DNA of 64,000 bases from Cinclus cinclus (GCF_963662255.1 NC_085060.1:9053630-9117629); one strand, 5' to 3'. Numbered from the stretch's first letter, positions 9,274 through 23,855 are shown. Translations and numbers: made by a program. The notes: generated by a model from the letters alone, not told the origin.

Positions 9274-12200
9274 CCATATTTTCTTGTTAGGAAACTGCTC
9301 CCTCACTAAATCTATTCAAACCTGGTCCGTTCCATGTCCTATTGTACTTGAGATGTTTCCACCAAGCAATCCTGCTGCAGTCTCACATTTGGCTGAGTTT
9401 ACAGTTTGCAGTGCTGTTAGCAATCAGTGTGTGTGCCTCCATCCCCAGGCATGAAAGCGTCAGGAATGTTTTTTCCAGGAAGGAAAAAAAGCCCTGATAT
9501 TACAGCTTTGTACAGGTTTCTTTTTGCTCATTGACTTTCTTGTGTGGACAGGTACATTTTCTGCTCCAAGCCCTAAAGCATGAAGTACATCAGAGGCCCC
9601 TCAGCAGTGTCTGTCCTCCTGCAGCTCTTTACACAAGGTGCTGCAGGCTCCAGCCTGTTTATTTCTGTGGCACAGCCACCATCACTTCCTACCCACTAAC
9701 TGAGGTGTGCTCCCATGTTCAGCTCCTTGGTTTATTAAGTGGAAGTTACTATAGAATTTTGCCTCTCAGCAACTGCTTATTACTCTCTTAATACCCAGCC
9801 ACACTCAATATCTGACTCATGCAGGTCTTTATTTTCAGGAATAACCACACTCCGTGCACATGTGTGATCAGTTTAGGGCTCTCTTATTTATGCCTCCAGG
9901 ACAAAGACACTGAATGTGCTATCATGCTCACCACTTTGGTGGGGTTTTTTAAACAGAGCACACATGACCTGCTAATTGAATGGATTTTCATCAGTGCAGA
10001 AGACAATAACCACGTCTCACAGAGGCCCATCTATCCCCTGGATTTCCACCTTCTATACCAAGCCAATCTAATATTAGCAACACTTGGAACAAAGCCCTAA
10101 AAATCACTTTAATGGTGAGCACATACATCTCTTCCCATCTCTCGAGTCTCAAACATAACTCAAAAAGTTATTTTCAAAGGACAATATTTCAAACTTTTAT
10201 TTTTAATATGTTATTGAGTGGAGAAAATACCTAAGCATTTGAACTTGAAAAAGGGAAAGCCATGAATGAAAAAGAAAAAGCATTTTACACTGAAGAACAT
10301 GAACAATCTGCCACATGGCTGTCACAGTACTGGGGATCAGTGGCTCTGGTATGGGGTATCCACACAGAGAGGTTTGTCTCTGAACCACAGGCCCCTGACA
10401 AGTCAACAACAGACTCTTCTTTTTACTTCACTGAATCTTGGAAAATGCTCTGGGTGAAGGACAAATACTGGTGAATTTTAACATGCCTCCTCTAAATGGT
10501 AATAGTAAGCTGAGATGACATGGAATTGGTTTTTAAGGAAATAGTTTAGAATCTTTTAGGAACACATTTTGTAAATATTTTTTTTTTTTTGTAAAACCCC
10601 ACAGGAGCCAATTCAGTAAAACTATGCCAAGTTTGAAGCTTATAAAAGCAGCTGGAAAAATGCTATTCCATATGTATATGTGCCTGTACTCACCTGTGCA
10701 TACAAATCCTTTGCACAGGCATATAAAAATGATGTCTGTAAAATTTTGATGGAGATGGTTCTTTGAGGTGATCAAAGATCATAAAATTCAGCAGATTTCT
10801 ATATGACATTTGGGAACAACTGTACCTTCCTTATTCCTCCACCTCTTGAGCTGATACCTGGCAATTTAAAGGGCTCACTCCACCAAATATGGCAGCTACT
10901 CCTCTCTTGCAAACAGGAATAGTATTCCTCAATTGTCTTCAATTTTATTGTTGTTGTCCAAACCCTCATTAAAACAGTTATGTCCTACAAAAATAAACTC
11001 CTATTCTAGCATTCTTCAAAACTTGATTAATTACAGTGTTGCAAATTGATTACAAGGTTAACTTAATAAAACATTATAATATTTATAAAAATAGTGATGC
11101 AAGAATCCCATTAATTTATTCCAGAAAAGGAGATTATTTTTTCATAATATTAAATTATTTATCTTTCCAGTCTCTTGCTAACATTCTTATTCTGTGTAAG
11201 ATTGACAAACACATTGTTTGATTTGAAATAATATGGAAGAGAAAAGCCTTCCACCAATCTGATTCTTTATAAAGGAAACACACATCAGGAAAATTGTCAA
11301 TCTGAGCTCACTTTGTTGTGAATGAGCTGTGAAATGGGAAAAGCCTTTTGATACAGACACATAATTGACTCTAACAACTTTAAGCCAACCCCACAGCAAC
11401 CTGGAACAGCTCTTAAGTGCACACATTCTAGCACTTGGGAAGCAAAGACTGGACCATAACTTTTATGCATTTATTTATTTGATTTTTTATTTATTTTTAG
11501 CTTGACATATCCTTACTTACTATCAATACTGAAGAGGGCACCAAGGCATGCCTGTAGGAAAAAGCTCCCAAACCACACATTGGGTTGCTCCACTCCTTAC
11601 AGATGGAAGTGCTGGCTGGGAAAATGCACAAAACCACAATGCAGTTCACAGGCTGTCTGGGGCTAGCAGTTATTTTCTTTGCAAATGCTGTCCCTTCACT
11701 GCAGAAGTGCAGTGGTGCAGGTTTTCCTCTCTTGACAAACTTGGCAAGAACTTGGCAAACTGTTTCTTTTTGGCCAGATGTGCTCTCACTGTGTTTAACG
11801 GCCCTTTGTTCTTTATTCCTGATTCTGTCCCCCTTAAGTTGCTTTTCCCCTGTCTTGTTCCCTTCAGCCCCCACCCTGCGTCTGCCCCTCTCTCTTGCCT
11901 GCTTGCCAGACCAGTCTCTGGTAGGTGACCAAGCCTTGCATCACAGCTCTCCTGGCACCGGGGAGGGCATCTCCTCTGCAGCAAGAGGCTGAGCTTAGCT
12001 CCCTATTCTGGGTTTTGCAGCACAGCAGTGGGAGGGACTGATGCAAAAGGCAGACCTGACTAGAAAATGGTCCGTCCCTGTTAGAGAGGGTCTGCTCAGC
12101 AGTGCCCTCAGGCAGGGCTCAGCCAACACAAATCGCTAATGACACAGCCAGAAGCCTCCAAAGGGAACCCCTGTGTCACCCACCAGCTGGGGACCAAGGT

Positions 12201-15200
12201 TGCTTTCTGACTCTCTGTGACTCCAAAATGCAGTATTACCAGTGAATATTCTTTCCTTTAAACCCCTGGCAATTTACAGACACGTGCTGTGTTCTCACCT
12301 CTGTTCTGGAAGGGTCTCTGTGCATTCCTTGCCCATTGCCTGGAAGCTGATCCAGCCCCCTCACCACCTTTGCAGCTCTGCTAGCTCTGCCTGAGACAGT
12401 ATTTGAGACAGATTTATAGGTAGGCTCTGCTTTGTTTTCTGTTCCTCTCCTAACAATTCCTAACATTCCAGTTGCTTTTTAACCCAGAACAGCCACTTGG
12501 AGTAGGAAATGGAAAGGTACAGTTCTATTGGTTTCATGCAACATGTTTCCAGGGAACATTGTCTGCAGAAGCCAATCTTGCAGTCCCGGTATTGGTGGGA
12601 GAAAGGACTCCTAGGAAGGCTGGCTGCAAGAGGATGTGCCCAAGGGTCTGCTTCCCCAGCTAAGAAGACTTTTGGTATTTTCTTAGCTTTTAATGGTATG
12701 TCTGGTTTGATGCTAAGAGCCACCTTTAATGAGCTTCACAGATGGGACAGAAGGCCAGTGTTCCTTCCAAATTTCTCTGTCGATTCTGGATGATTTTAGT
12801 GTCATATGAGTAATAGAAGAAGTACATCAGGTTACTCCCCAGAATTTTGGGGCACTCGTATTGCCAGACTAGCACAGGGCAGGGTCCCAGAATGGTGCCC
12901 TTGGAGCAGCAGCATGGCAGGAGGGTCCTCCAGAAAAACAGGTGTGATTTGGAGCAGACCCATCAGTCAACTCCATCCTGGAACCAAAGCAGTAGCCAAG
13001 GAAACTTCAATCCCTCCCCCCCCGGGGGCTGGCATTCTGTCCCACATTGAAGGGGGCTCCTGGTGCTGATGTTTGTCAGGTTGGCTGCAAAGCAGAGTCA
13101 GGCAGGGCAGGAACTGGTGGCCCAGACTTGAAGGTGCAGTGGGAAGTGTCAGTGGAGCCTGCTGCTGGAGCAGCAGCAGGAGTTGCCAGTTTTTAGGGTC
13201 CTTGGAAGCATTCAGACAGCCACAAACCACAGGCATATATTAAACAGAAACCTGAGACCTAAACAGCATCTCAGGCATTGCAGTTCTTTCCCTTTGGAGC
13301 TGGGATAGGCTGAGCTACAAGGAGAGCCTTTTCCAGGTAGCAACCCAGTAGAAAAGAGCCACAGGAGTCTAAGAGACCAGAAAAACCCCAGACTGAAATG
13401 TGAGAGGTGTCCTAAACTGGGCTTCAGAGAGCAAAGCAGCCTGGAGAGGGCAAACAGGCTGTGGCTGGTCAAATGGTACTTAATGAGGTATCTAATTTCC
13501 AGGCACCTGATACAATTTCTGAACAAATTGGAGGCCTACCTTGGCACAATGCTGGGTAAGAAAGGGATGTAGGAAAAGGCTGCAAGGCCAAAGGATTTGC
13601 CACCCTATCCCATAGGACCAGACCAACAAACAGCACCCTCCCAGACAGCACCGGGCAATCCCGGTCCCTCCAACTCAGGTGTTGCCATGGGCAGGATGCC
13701 CCATTTTCAGGGCCAGCCCTGCTCCAAAACTGCATTATCTTTGTCAGAAACCAGTGTCCTGCACTAGATTCAGAAGCTTTGTATCCTGGCAAAGGGATAG
13801 CCTGTTCCAGAGCTCAGCTAATGGGCCTGGATTTTCCATGTGCAAGACAGCTCTTTTTTTTTCCCATTGCAAGTTTCATTTGCTGATGTGTTATTCCCAC
13901 TGCTCATCTGGATCAACTCTGAACACTTTTATAGGCAACATAATATAAGGTGCTAACACATGGAGGCAAGAGGAACAAAAAAAACCAGATTTGGAGAATC
14001 TTCAAGACCTGAACTTTAGGATTTAGTATTAAGCCATGTCCTAAAGCAGTTCCTTCCTAGTCATGTCAGGTCTACTGCCAACTCTTATGATTGATTATAC
14101 TGGAAGTCCCAAGATGCTTAATGGTGCAGTTAAAACCCCAGTTCCTGGAGGCAGGTCAGGAGATGAAAAATCTCAACTCTCCTGTATTAAAAAGTCAATT
14201 TGCAATACTGTGGCTGTGCCATAAAGACTGTGACCTAAGAGTAACTTAAAAGCTTGAGTGTCAGATGCCAAAAAAACCAAGAATATCAGTGCCACTGCCA
14301 GCATTAGGAGACTTTTGTCCCTACATCCCCTGTTTCAGCAGCACTTTGTTGCACTGCAGAAGCATCCTCATCTTGCTGCAGAGGCACATAGGTCTGAGCA
14401 ACATGAGATTTGCCCTTTCCACAGGTCATGACTGGAGAAGACACCAGGCTGAAACTGTTAACCCTCCCGTTGCTGGGCTCCAGGAGGAAGGTGTCAGGGT
14501 AGGGGCTTTCCACCTTATGCCATCAAGGGATCAAATGGTACTGTCATGCTCCAGCTACCCACCCCTGGAGGCTGAGGATGTTCCTTTCACTTGCCATGGA
14601 CGGAGGTGGTGTAAGACTGAAGATGGAATGTGGTGACTGGCAGAAATCTCAAGGGGAACCCACAATGGATTCCAAAGCAAAGCCAGGTGCTGAGGGGAGA
14701 GGGAGGGGAGGAGAGAGGCTGCTTTATGTTGTCTGTGAGTTATTTGCAGTTGGTAATGTCTGCCTCAGCTGCTCTGGGAAGAGAACTTCTGTCATTCTTG
14801 CCAGGAGTGTTCATATACCTCGTGGAGCCTGCTGTGTTACTGCCAGTGGCAGGAGCTGCACACATTTTATCCTCCCATTGACTGTCATTGGAGAAATAAG
14901 GGGCTGCCAGAGGTGTTTGACAGCCCACAGGCAGGCAGAGGACCTGGGGCAGACAGCTTCTCTCCTTACCTCTGCAGAGGAGCATCCAGCATCCACTGCT
15001 CCAAAGACCCCTTCTAGCTTCAGTTTTCCAGCCCAAGGGAGTTTGTGGCCCTCTCTGCCTGGCCTGAGGCAGCCTTATCCTCTGCTGAAATGGCTTTCCC
15101 CTCCCCACTGCCCTGTGTCCTCCAGAAGTGTCTGCTGTCACAAGTCCCTTCCCAGCCTGCATTTTGCTGAGCATTTGCAGTGGCCTCTTCCATGACAGTT

Positions 15201-18200
15201 CTCCGAGCCCAATTAAAAACCCTTTATCAAACCCACAAATGCAAATTTCCCAATCCCCTGACATCCCATTCTCAAACACACCATAGCTGCATAAGTTGCC
15301 TTACCCATGAGACAGGCTTTTGCTGTAGATGGACCGCCCTAATTTGAATTTTTCAGACCTTCATGTGACTCCCTACTCCCTTCAGTATCACACCATGGAG
15401 CACAGCTCTGATGGGAGCACAACCACATAGTGCCACCAGTCAAGGCAGCAATATTTAATACCAGACCCTTTTACACCTCCCTAAGTCAGCCTTGCCAAGG
15501 GGGAATCTGCAGGAGTTCATGGATTTCACTAGTCCTCTGGGCCTGCAGAGAGCATTCATCCTAAATACAGATTTCCCCCCTTCCCTAGACCTGGCACAAT
15601 AATTCTTCTGTGCATTTGCTTAAAGGATTTCACTGTCGACCAATCCCAGGTTTCTTTGTTGACCACAGTTAATTTTGGTATGCAGAAAATGCCTGGGTAA
15701 GGACAGGGATCTAAGCTGCATTTTCAGTTTCTGTGAGCTGCATGCTGCATATTAACAGTACACTAAACAGCTCTCACCAGCTGAGGCTCAGTTTCCATCA
15801 CTACAGTTCTGTAGTTACAACGCTTCTGTAATATGAAAAATAACTTGTGAAAAACCTCACCTGAGGCAGGACTGAGCTGAAACATCTTTAGAGGTCTGGT
15901 CTCTGGATCCTGTGGGTTTCTTAGCCTGCATGAACTGAGGGTAGGGAAGAAAATATGGTCTGACATGCGACCAGCCTTGGCTGTAGGATACGTGCCATTG
16001 CTGAAGGTTTTCTCCCTGTAGGAAAGATTGAGGCCAAATATCTTTATTTGCATATTAGTGGTGACAGAAGTTGCTTGTGTGCAATGAAATGAGAGCACAG
16101 TCCAAACAGTTGGAGACAGATTTACTATTTTTTTCTGCATAAGCCTATAAATTGTCCAGAACTCGCTCTTTTTTTTTTCTGAGAAACTGCTGTCATTTGC
16201 AAAAAATGTGACTAATTCCACCTCAACACAAGAAAGACACAAGAGAGGGAGATTCCTCAGGGATCTCAGTTCTTAGAGAAGAAAACAGGCTTTTAAGACT
16301 TCACCAACTCTACATCATGGGGAAAAAACCATCCATTTATTTCTTTTGCTGATAGTGATGAAAAGGGGAAGGATCACTGGGAATGTGCCCTGCTTGGATC
16401 TTGGCATCAAACAGTTGACAAGGGCTAGGGAAGGTGGAGAGACTTCAAGAGGAAGGGAAAAAGAGACAAAACCCTGTTGGAACTGCAGAGGGTTTGGTTT
16501 TTTTATTTATTTTTTTTGCTCAAGGCACAAAGCTTGCCTCTGTGCTCCCTGATCACCTCCTCCCAGGCTAGGAAACCCTGGTAGCAGAAAGGAAGCTGGT
16601 GAGACAGAGGCACTTGGCACCCCTCCATGGCCATGAAGTGCTGGAGGGTGCATCTGAGTGTTAGCAAGCACCAAAGACCCCCTTGTTCCCAGGGACTCCT
16701 CAGGCAGGGGATCCCCAGCCCTGCCCAGGCATTTGGATGACCCTGCTTGCTGCAGCTTGTGCCCTGTTAAGTAACCCCAGTGGGGAAAAAAAAGAGCATT
16801 TTGGGTTTTGTTTCTACAGCAATCCAGAAACACACTGACAGGCCCAGGTAGAGCTACACCTGGGATGATTCTGGATTTGACAATGGATCTAACATTGCCT
16901 TTAAAAGGACTTTGATCCATCCTGTTAAGTGTGCCTGGTCATAGATCTATGATGCAAATGAACACTGCAGCACTTCTGAAGGGAAAAGGGACTTCTGTGT
17001 ACTGCATGCAAGGTGTTCTGGTATTTAGATCAGCCCCAGCAGTCTTCATTAAAATAGACACTTATTGCAGAAGGTTGAAAACAGGATGATAACAGAATGC
17101 AGCCACAAACAGAATGAAAATGTAGCAATTTCCACCCAGCCCCTAGCTTCAATGCAAGGTTCTATCTTCTAATTAGAGCCCCCAGTCACATATTCCTATG
17201 TATGGTTGTCTTTGCTTGAAAATAGGCTAGGTGGTATGGTATTTAGAAAAGTGCTTTTTTATATTAATTTGAAATTACAAGCTGGATCTCTGTTGAGCTG
17301 TTCCCTTAGCCAGGAAAAGTACTCAAAATGCCATGAATTGAGATCTAACTGATAAACTAGTGGGATAGGGCAAGATTTCACCAGGCAGCTGTGCAAAGCC
17401 CAGGAAGAGCCAAGATAGAGTTTTTCCTCTTTCTGAGCTGTCCTGCTATGATTTGTGCTAGAAGTGATCCCTGCATGGGCTGTGGTGTGCACACAGACCA
17501 CAGCTGTTGGCCACAATTCACCTCCTTTGACGAGCTCCCCACCTGCTCCTTTTGCTCTGGTTCATCCTTGGGTATGATGTGAGCACCTTCACCTCTTTAG
17601 CTCCTGTGCAGCAGCTCCTCATTCCTGGGCAGGGAGCAGTTCCTGCTGCAGCACAGTGCTTGCAGGGTCCTGACAAAAGCAGAATCAAGCCCAAAGGCCC
17701 ATGGCTTCTGCTCGCCTGGACTTGCCAGGACCACACTCCACCAGCCTGACTGCTGCCACAGAGGGTTTTACTGTGCTGGAGCCATCAGACCCCAGCTCCA
17801 TCTTGGATCCATGTGCAGAGAACCCTTGCATAAGTCTCCAGGTCAGCACTTGCTCCATCTCACCAGGTGTCTCTGGTGTATTTGCCAGGTTGCTGATTTA
17901 TAGCTGGATAATTTCCTGCTCATCTGGGCTACTGAGGATTTGGGCTACTTCAGAACCAGGGGCAGATCCTCTGTTATCTCAGCTGTGGGTGTCCTGCTCT
18001 GCTCAGCCACACACACTGGCAATTCCAGCCACGGAAATCTGGAGGAAAATAGAGCCAAGGAAGAGCCTGAAGCTTCTAAAAAACAGTTCACAGTTATTCA
18101 CGATTCCTGAAGAGGTTTCCGTCAAAGACAGGTGGTGGAATGGCTGTGGGAAGTTATTTCATCCTGGACTACACCTCTTGATAGCTCAAATAAACTGCCA

Positions 18201-19022
18201 ACAAAACAGTGCTTCTCCTTGAATGACCTCATTTGGTTCTCTGGGTAGCAGCCATCACCTGTGAATAAAATCCTTACAGAAGGCAGCTTGAACCAGGAAT
18301 GGGAAATTCCGAATTTCATTTCATTTTGATGACAAACATTTTCAGATGTTCAGGTGAACTTTCCCCTTGCTCTTGAGGAGAACCAGAAATATTTTAATGA
18401 AAATTATGTGTTTTGTCAAGAAGCTCTCACTGCTGGGAATAAAGGAAATAAACATTTCTATAGGGGTTATTTATTGCAAAGAATTGTTCTGGCAAGATAG
18501 AGCATTTAGTCTTTTTTCAGATTTGTTTGTATATATTAAATCAAGTCCCAGAATAATTAAATAATTTATGGGTTCCTTTCCACATGCTATCAGTCTCTGC
18601 AGGTGCCATTATAACAGGTCTCTCTTCCCAGAGCTGCTATTGTCTGCATCCATCTGTTCCTTTCCTTCCCAATAGCTACTGGGAACTGTAAGCTGTAACT
18701 CTGGACACAGTGAAAGAAAATCTTTAAAAGGTTTTCAAAGAGTAGTCAACAAATTATAGGAGTTAATGTGACCTGTTTGTCAGGTTTAGATGGGCTGAGA
18801 GAGGCCCTGCTCAGAGGTGCTGCATCATTTTGCAGCAGCAACCAATTTCATCCTTCCCAAACTTGGGTGAACATCTTGAGAAGCCCAAAAATTACTCAAA
18901 AATGATTGCTGTTTCTGCCCACAGCCATACAAGCATTGCTTTTTCCACAATGCAGGCCCAAACACTCACTGCTCAGTGGTGAGCAGTGCTGCACCCTGGT
19001 GCAGGGGGATCGAGTCTCATCT
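9274..19022. other. Unassigned non-coding sequence
   Basis: Nearly 10 kb in which I recognise no coding exon, structured RNA or clear mobile element. Short T runs occur near 10579-10590. Octamer-type motifs lie at 15239-15246, 16046-16053 and 16952-16959. The longest open frames (14578-15195, plus, 205 codons; 14740-15279, minus, 179 codons) overlap each other and lack any family resemblance. The region is single-copy-looking, with moderate GC varying locally (GC-richer near 12-15 kb, AT-rich near 10.9-11.3 kb). Confidence 0.55.
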
Positions 19023-19578
19023 TGTTTTTGCCAGGGTCAGGATCAATCGAGAGAGATGTATTTCTTGTTTGGACTCAGATGTTTATTAGTTCTTATCTAT
19101 ATTACAGTCTCACAAACTGTGACTTCCACAGCACTTCAAGCTAACAAACTAAAAATGGAGCTCTATCTCTCTCTCTACAAAGCCTTTTAAGGGTAAACTG
19201 TCCAATTAAGAAATACCACCTAAATTATTTTTACTTTTAACGCACTAAACAACCACCCATGGCCTGCAATGAGGACTTTTCTATCCAATTACACAATACC
19301 ACCCAAACCTATGAAGAAGAAGGTGAAGAAGGACTAGCCTCCACCCTAAAACCTCCATCTTGCTTTATATGTATTACTATATGCTAAAACATTAAACTCT
19401 AAGTTTTCTACCATGTGATATTACACACTTCTATTCAAACTACACACCCATAATCCCAGTTCTATCATTCAATTTTGGAAGCCTTCTCTATGGCCTCAGG
19501 TCAAATGCACTGTTCTCCTGGGGGTCAGTGCTTGCGAGCACAGAAAGTCTAAAATTCTCAGTGACCAGGGTTCCAACA
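19023..19578 (-). mobile_element. Probable solo LTR of an endogenous retrovirus
   Basis: Read on the minus strand, the segment begins TGTTGGAACC at 19578, carries a TATA-like ATATAAAGC near 19362-19370 and a polyadenylation signal within AACTAATAAACATC near 19079-19092, and can end in CA at 19023. This order of TG start, TATA-like box, AATAAA and CA end, at about 555 bases, suits a retroviral LTR. No gag, pol or env remnant flanks it, so it would be a solo LTR left by recombination. The flanks at these assumed ends do not show a matching target-site duplication, so the ends may be off by some bases. The family is not certain; a songbird ERV is an inference. Confidence 0.5.
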
Positions 19579-22500
19579 TAGGGGAAGGACTGGGGGGCAC
19601 CACTTAAGGTAGAAAGTGAGTGGCACATCACATTTACAGCACCACAGCCACCTGTCCCTGTGCCTGCTGCTCCTCAGGGTCACTTGGTACCTGATGCTGA
19701 TGGATGAGGAACACATTCAGCTCCTGTGTCTCAGGACAGGTGAAGTGACACCTGAGGGCAGTCCATCCTTTGTCCTGCCAGCAGCAGATCTGCCAAAGAC
19801 TATGCAATGACACAGATGAGCAGCTAAAAGGGCACCTGCAGAACATATTTTGGGCCAGAGACTTTAATTTCAGACTGGTTTTTGCTCTGCATTCCTTTAA
19901 GCCCTGCAAAAGCTGAGATGACTCTCCAGTTTTCTACTAGCACTTGTATTTTTTTAAAGACATTAAAATAGATCTGACCACAAGCCCAGATATACAGACA
20001 AGAACTTTGCTTGTGTCAGGGTTTCAGGAATAGATCTAATTTTCGTGTCATTTAAAACCATATTTAAACAAAGATGATTCTGAATATCAACTGGTCAATG
20101 AAAGCTTTTTGGTTCAGTCTTGCTGATTCAAATTAATCATCTTTAGTAAGCTACAGAAATGCCTGATAAGTTTTTTCTCCCCCTCCCCCCTCCCTTTTTT
20201 TTTTTAACTCAGCATTCCCAGAAATTGCTGGTTGCTTTTTAAAACAAGTGACAAAGTAAAACCCACACAATACAAGAGCACTAAAAGACAGTTCCACGTG
20301 TTATTTTGCTCAATTTGCTTAAATCACATTAGCACTGTCAATGAATTATACTCCCTGCCATAAAAAGTTACAACACCTCAGCTTTTGTGTTGTTGGCCAC
20401 TTGAGTTTTTTCTGTAAGATGGACTCCACCTCGAAACTGATTGTGCCCAGTGCTGCCCTTTGCTGGACTTTATGCTGCCTTAGCACTGAATGGTTTAACA
20501 AGTGTGTGTTAAATGTTATCATAAGAGCTGAATTGTAAAGTGGTGAAATCATCTGAAAGTGCAACAGGCACAGCGCAGCTCATGTTCATTAGAGCTAGCT
20601 CAGTCACAAATATCCTCTTGGTATTTGCCAAGAAAATCTATTATTTTCCAGCAGACAAAAAAAGCTGAAAGCAAAGGGTATTTTTCATCATTAGCTCCTG
20701 TCCTTTCTGTTGCATGTTCTCTGTTCCAACCAGGCAGTGCAGAACGAAAACTCCACAGAAGAATTAAATAGGTTGAAAAATATTTTCCAGGCTTTTAAAC
20801 CAGAAATACTCATTAAGGGCAGAGACCTCTCAGCTTCTGCAGAGGTTCAGGGCGTTGGAGACAGCAGGAGGAGTCCACTGGGTGCTGCAGTGCTTGAGTG
20901 ACCTGTTTCTCCCCAGACTTCCCCTACCACTCTTTTTCCAGAGCCACAGTCAGCAGCCAGCTTTGCTGCTCATTTTCATCTTGTCAGAAGTGCAATTCAC
21001 TGTTTAGGCAGGGCAAATAAAGCCCCTTGTGTGCAGACAAATAATTTATAATTTCTTTTCAAATAGTTTTCTATCTTCAGCTGCCACTGTGTGCTATATT
21101 GGCAAATGCAATGTATTCATTCACATTATCCTGATAAACATGTCAGCAGATTTGGGAAAGCAAATTTGTTTCTTCCCTGCCAAAGCCAACCAACGCATGC
21201 CTGTGTTTTCCTTTTGACACAGAAGTGTGGTTTGCTTGGATTTACCAACAGTTACTGAGCAGGATTTCAGTCCCCATTCAAACTCTGTCTATTTTTGGAT
21301 CTAGAGTTTAATGGTAACATTTGGTCAGCTTTGAATGCTTGATTTTAGCTAAGAAATTTTTCATGTTTTCAATCAGAAGTTTCATTTCTTGTGACTACCC
21401 CCAAACCAATAGGTTTTACATTACTCACATTGTATAATTTACTGTGTATCAAAGTCTTAAGTTCTACATTATATCTCTAACAGGCTACACAAAATCACCT
21501 TCATATCTGTATCTATATCTTATCTACTAGAGGTAATTCAGAATAAAATCTGCAGCTCTCTGTATTGCACTGAGAGGTCTTCTCCTGCCCTCCCCTGCCA
21601 GCACAAGCTGCTTCCCTGAGCCTGAATTGTCACCAGGGCTGTGAGAGCCAGAAAATGTGTCTCCCCAGATGTGTCCTGGGAATGATGGCCTGCTCCTGCC
21701 TTGCACCAGCCCAAATCAGATCAGAATCCACTCTCCCAATATAACACCCAGACAGACATCTGCTTTGTTCTGTAATATGATGCACCCAAGGGACTAATTA
21801 GGCATCGTTTGGACACTAATTTCTTGGCAGTCCAGTTTGCCTTCAGACACCTTGTTACAGCAGTTGCTTGAGTTTATTTGTTTCATCTAATCCATGGGAG
21901 GCAGCTGGGTACCAGCCAGGTCTGTGCTCTGTAGCATCTGGGGCAGAAAATAATGCAAAAACTGTAGGTCTCTGCATACAAAACATTTCTCCTGGCTTGC
22001 CAAAGGCATTTGGGATCCATGGAGCTACAGCTTATGGCATGGGAAATGCCTGACAGGGCTGGGTCCCATGCCACAGGAAGGTGATGTTGATCAGGTGGAG
22101 CTGCAGAGTCACTCTCAGAGCCCACAGGCTGCAGTCAGAGCACAGGCAGCCTTGAAAGAACCTAACATGGCATGAACAATAAGGAATACATGAGTGGAGA
22201 TGTACGGTATTAACTACATCATTAGTGTGGAAACTTTGTTTAAACCCAGTAAGTCTTCCTCTAAACAGGAAGACTGGAATGGCTGAAATGCCAAACTCCT
22301 GTGGGAGGGAAGCTGTAACCTTTGTAACTCTGCAGTTATCACTGCCTGAACTGTACCATGCAAAGTTTTGTTTTCCCAACATGTGGATCATCGTGTTTGA
22401 GGTTTCAGGGGGCAGAGCAATTTTGTCTTTCTGCTCTGCCTTGTGATCAACACAGAGTAAAGCAGGCTCAGTGTGATGCTCCAGATAGTGTGTTCTTGCT

Positions 22501-23675
22501 GAAGTCTGAGTCTCAAACAAGCTTGTTAAGGATGGCTTTTCATTAAATCCAGGCAGCCAATCACTTGGGATCAGACTGGGGCTTCTGGGCAAGACCAAAT
22601 ATAGATCACTGCTTAAATTCTAGACCAGCAGCTGTATCTGTGTACAACATCTTGAAGATTTTGGCTGTGCCATGTGTGTCTCTCTGTTAAATGTATGTGT
22701 TTAAATCCACTTATCATTTTTCTGCTGCTGCGAACTACAGAATAAATTTTAGCTGATGTGCTGCAGAAGCCAAACAAGAAAGGGTAAATTTCCTGTGGCA
22801 ATTACTTCTAATCAGAGATTTATACCAGCATCCTTGAGAATTATCTGAAATAATATTTTGAGGGACTCTAATGATCGGAAATGAGTTGCTCAGAATATTT
22901 TCCTCAGGGAAATCAAAGTGCCTCATAGCAACAGACCTACCACCACTAGTGCCCCAAGCTTACTGACCCCCTGCTCCTCCAAGACCTTCATCTGCCATCC
23001 AGTAACATTCACCTGATAGACAAAGGTACACTGGGTCAGGCCTTGGAAGCCAATTGCTGGAACTGAATGGGTTTCAGGATAGTAATTCCTGAAAGAATTC
23101 AGGATAATAAATTTAAAAGAAATCTCGGAGGCTGTATGTTATCCTGGGTCAGGGACAGTTGAAGCTGGTTTATAATACACATGACCAATTTCCAAATGAT
23201 AATTCTTAGTGGATTTGTCACTTTCTTGGCTAAACAGTGAATAATTGGACAAAGTCCAAATATTGATCTGGAACATTATTTGCTTCTACTGAACAAACAA
23301 ACAAACCCGTATTTTGTTGGGAGGCCACGACTGAATTATCCTGTTACTTTTCTTACAAAATCTTTCCCCCCAGTCTTGGCTGGCATTTATTTTCAAAAAG
23401 GAAGCTAAAGTGATTATTCTAAACAATAGACTTGCTAAACATCATCTTAGTATAGGAGTTTGAGATTCAAATTTTGTTGCTGAACTTTCTGGCCAAGCCA
23501 GGTTTACTATTCTTGAACAAAACTATCACTTCCAGATTTTTGTTTTGCTTTTTTTTCCACTTGTGATCATGAAATTCTTCCACTTATCTGGGCAGGAAAA
23601 TAGAAGCTTTTCCTTAGTTGGTAAAAATGTCTTTTCTGTGTGTAACAGTATTTTCCAATTCTGCCATCAGGAAAG
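19579..23675. other. Unassigned non-coding sequence
   Basis: No gene recognised. There is a pyrimidine-rich CCCCCTCC/T-run patch near 20177-20206. The 188-codon minus-strand frame at 22032-22598 has no recognisable domain, and its Cys/His-rich tail does not fit a zinc-finger spacing. The rest appears to be single-copy AT-moderate DNA. Confidence 0.5.
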
Positions 23676-23855
23676 ATAGAATCATAAAATGGTTCATGTT
23701 GGAGGAGACCTTAAAGCTCCTCTATTTGCAGTGCCTCTTCTATGGGTGGGGACAATTTCTACTGTCCCAGGCTGCTCAAAGTTCCATCCAGCCTGGCCTT
23801 GGACACACACTTCCAGGGATGGGTCAGCCACAGCTTCTCTGGTGAGCAGATAGCC
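23676..23855 (-). mobile_element. CR1 LINE 3' fragment, minus orientation
   Basis: Starting at 23678 the plus strand reads AGAATCATAAAATGG, then 'ttggaggagaccttaaag' (23699-23716), 'ggctgctcaaagttccatcc' (23770-23789), 'agcctggccttgga' (23790-23803) and 'ttccagggatgggtcagcca'. This is the reverse complement of the CR1 3' end with moderate divergence. The element's 3' end is on the left, so it lies on the minus strand. It is about 180 bases long, 5'-truncated and non-coding. The expected terminal direct 8-bp repeats are reduced to one unit. Confidence 0.9.

Noticed and set aside
9018..9309. Poly-Leu, Ser-Pro, Glu-Gly and Lys-Glu open frames
   Set aside because: All are translations of the (CCTTCT)n microsatellite in different frames.
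14578..15279. Opposed frames of 205 (plus) and 179 (minus) codons
   Set aside because: They are antisense to each other in moderately GC-rich DNA, with no recognisable protein features.
22032..22598. 188-codon minus-strand frame with a Cys/His-rich end
   Set aside because: The Cys and His residues do not follow C2H2 or other zinc-binding spacing, and there is no other support.
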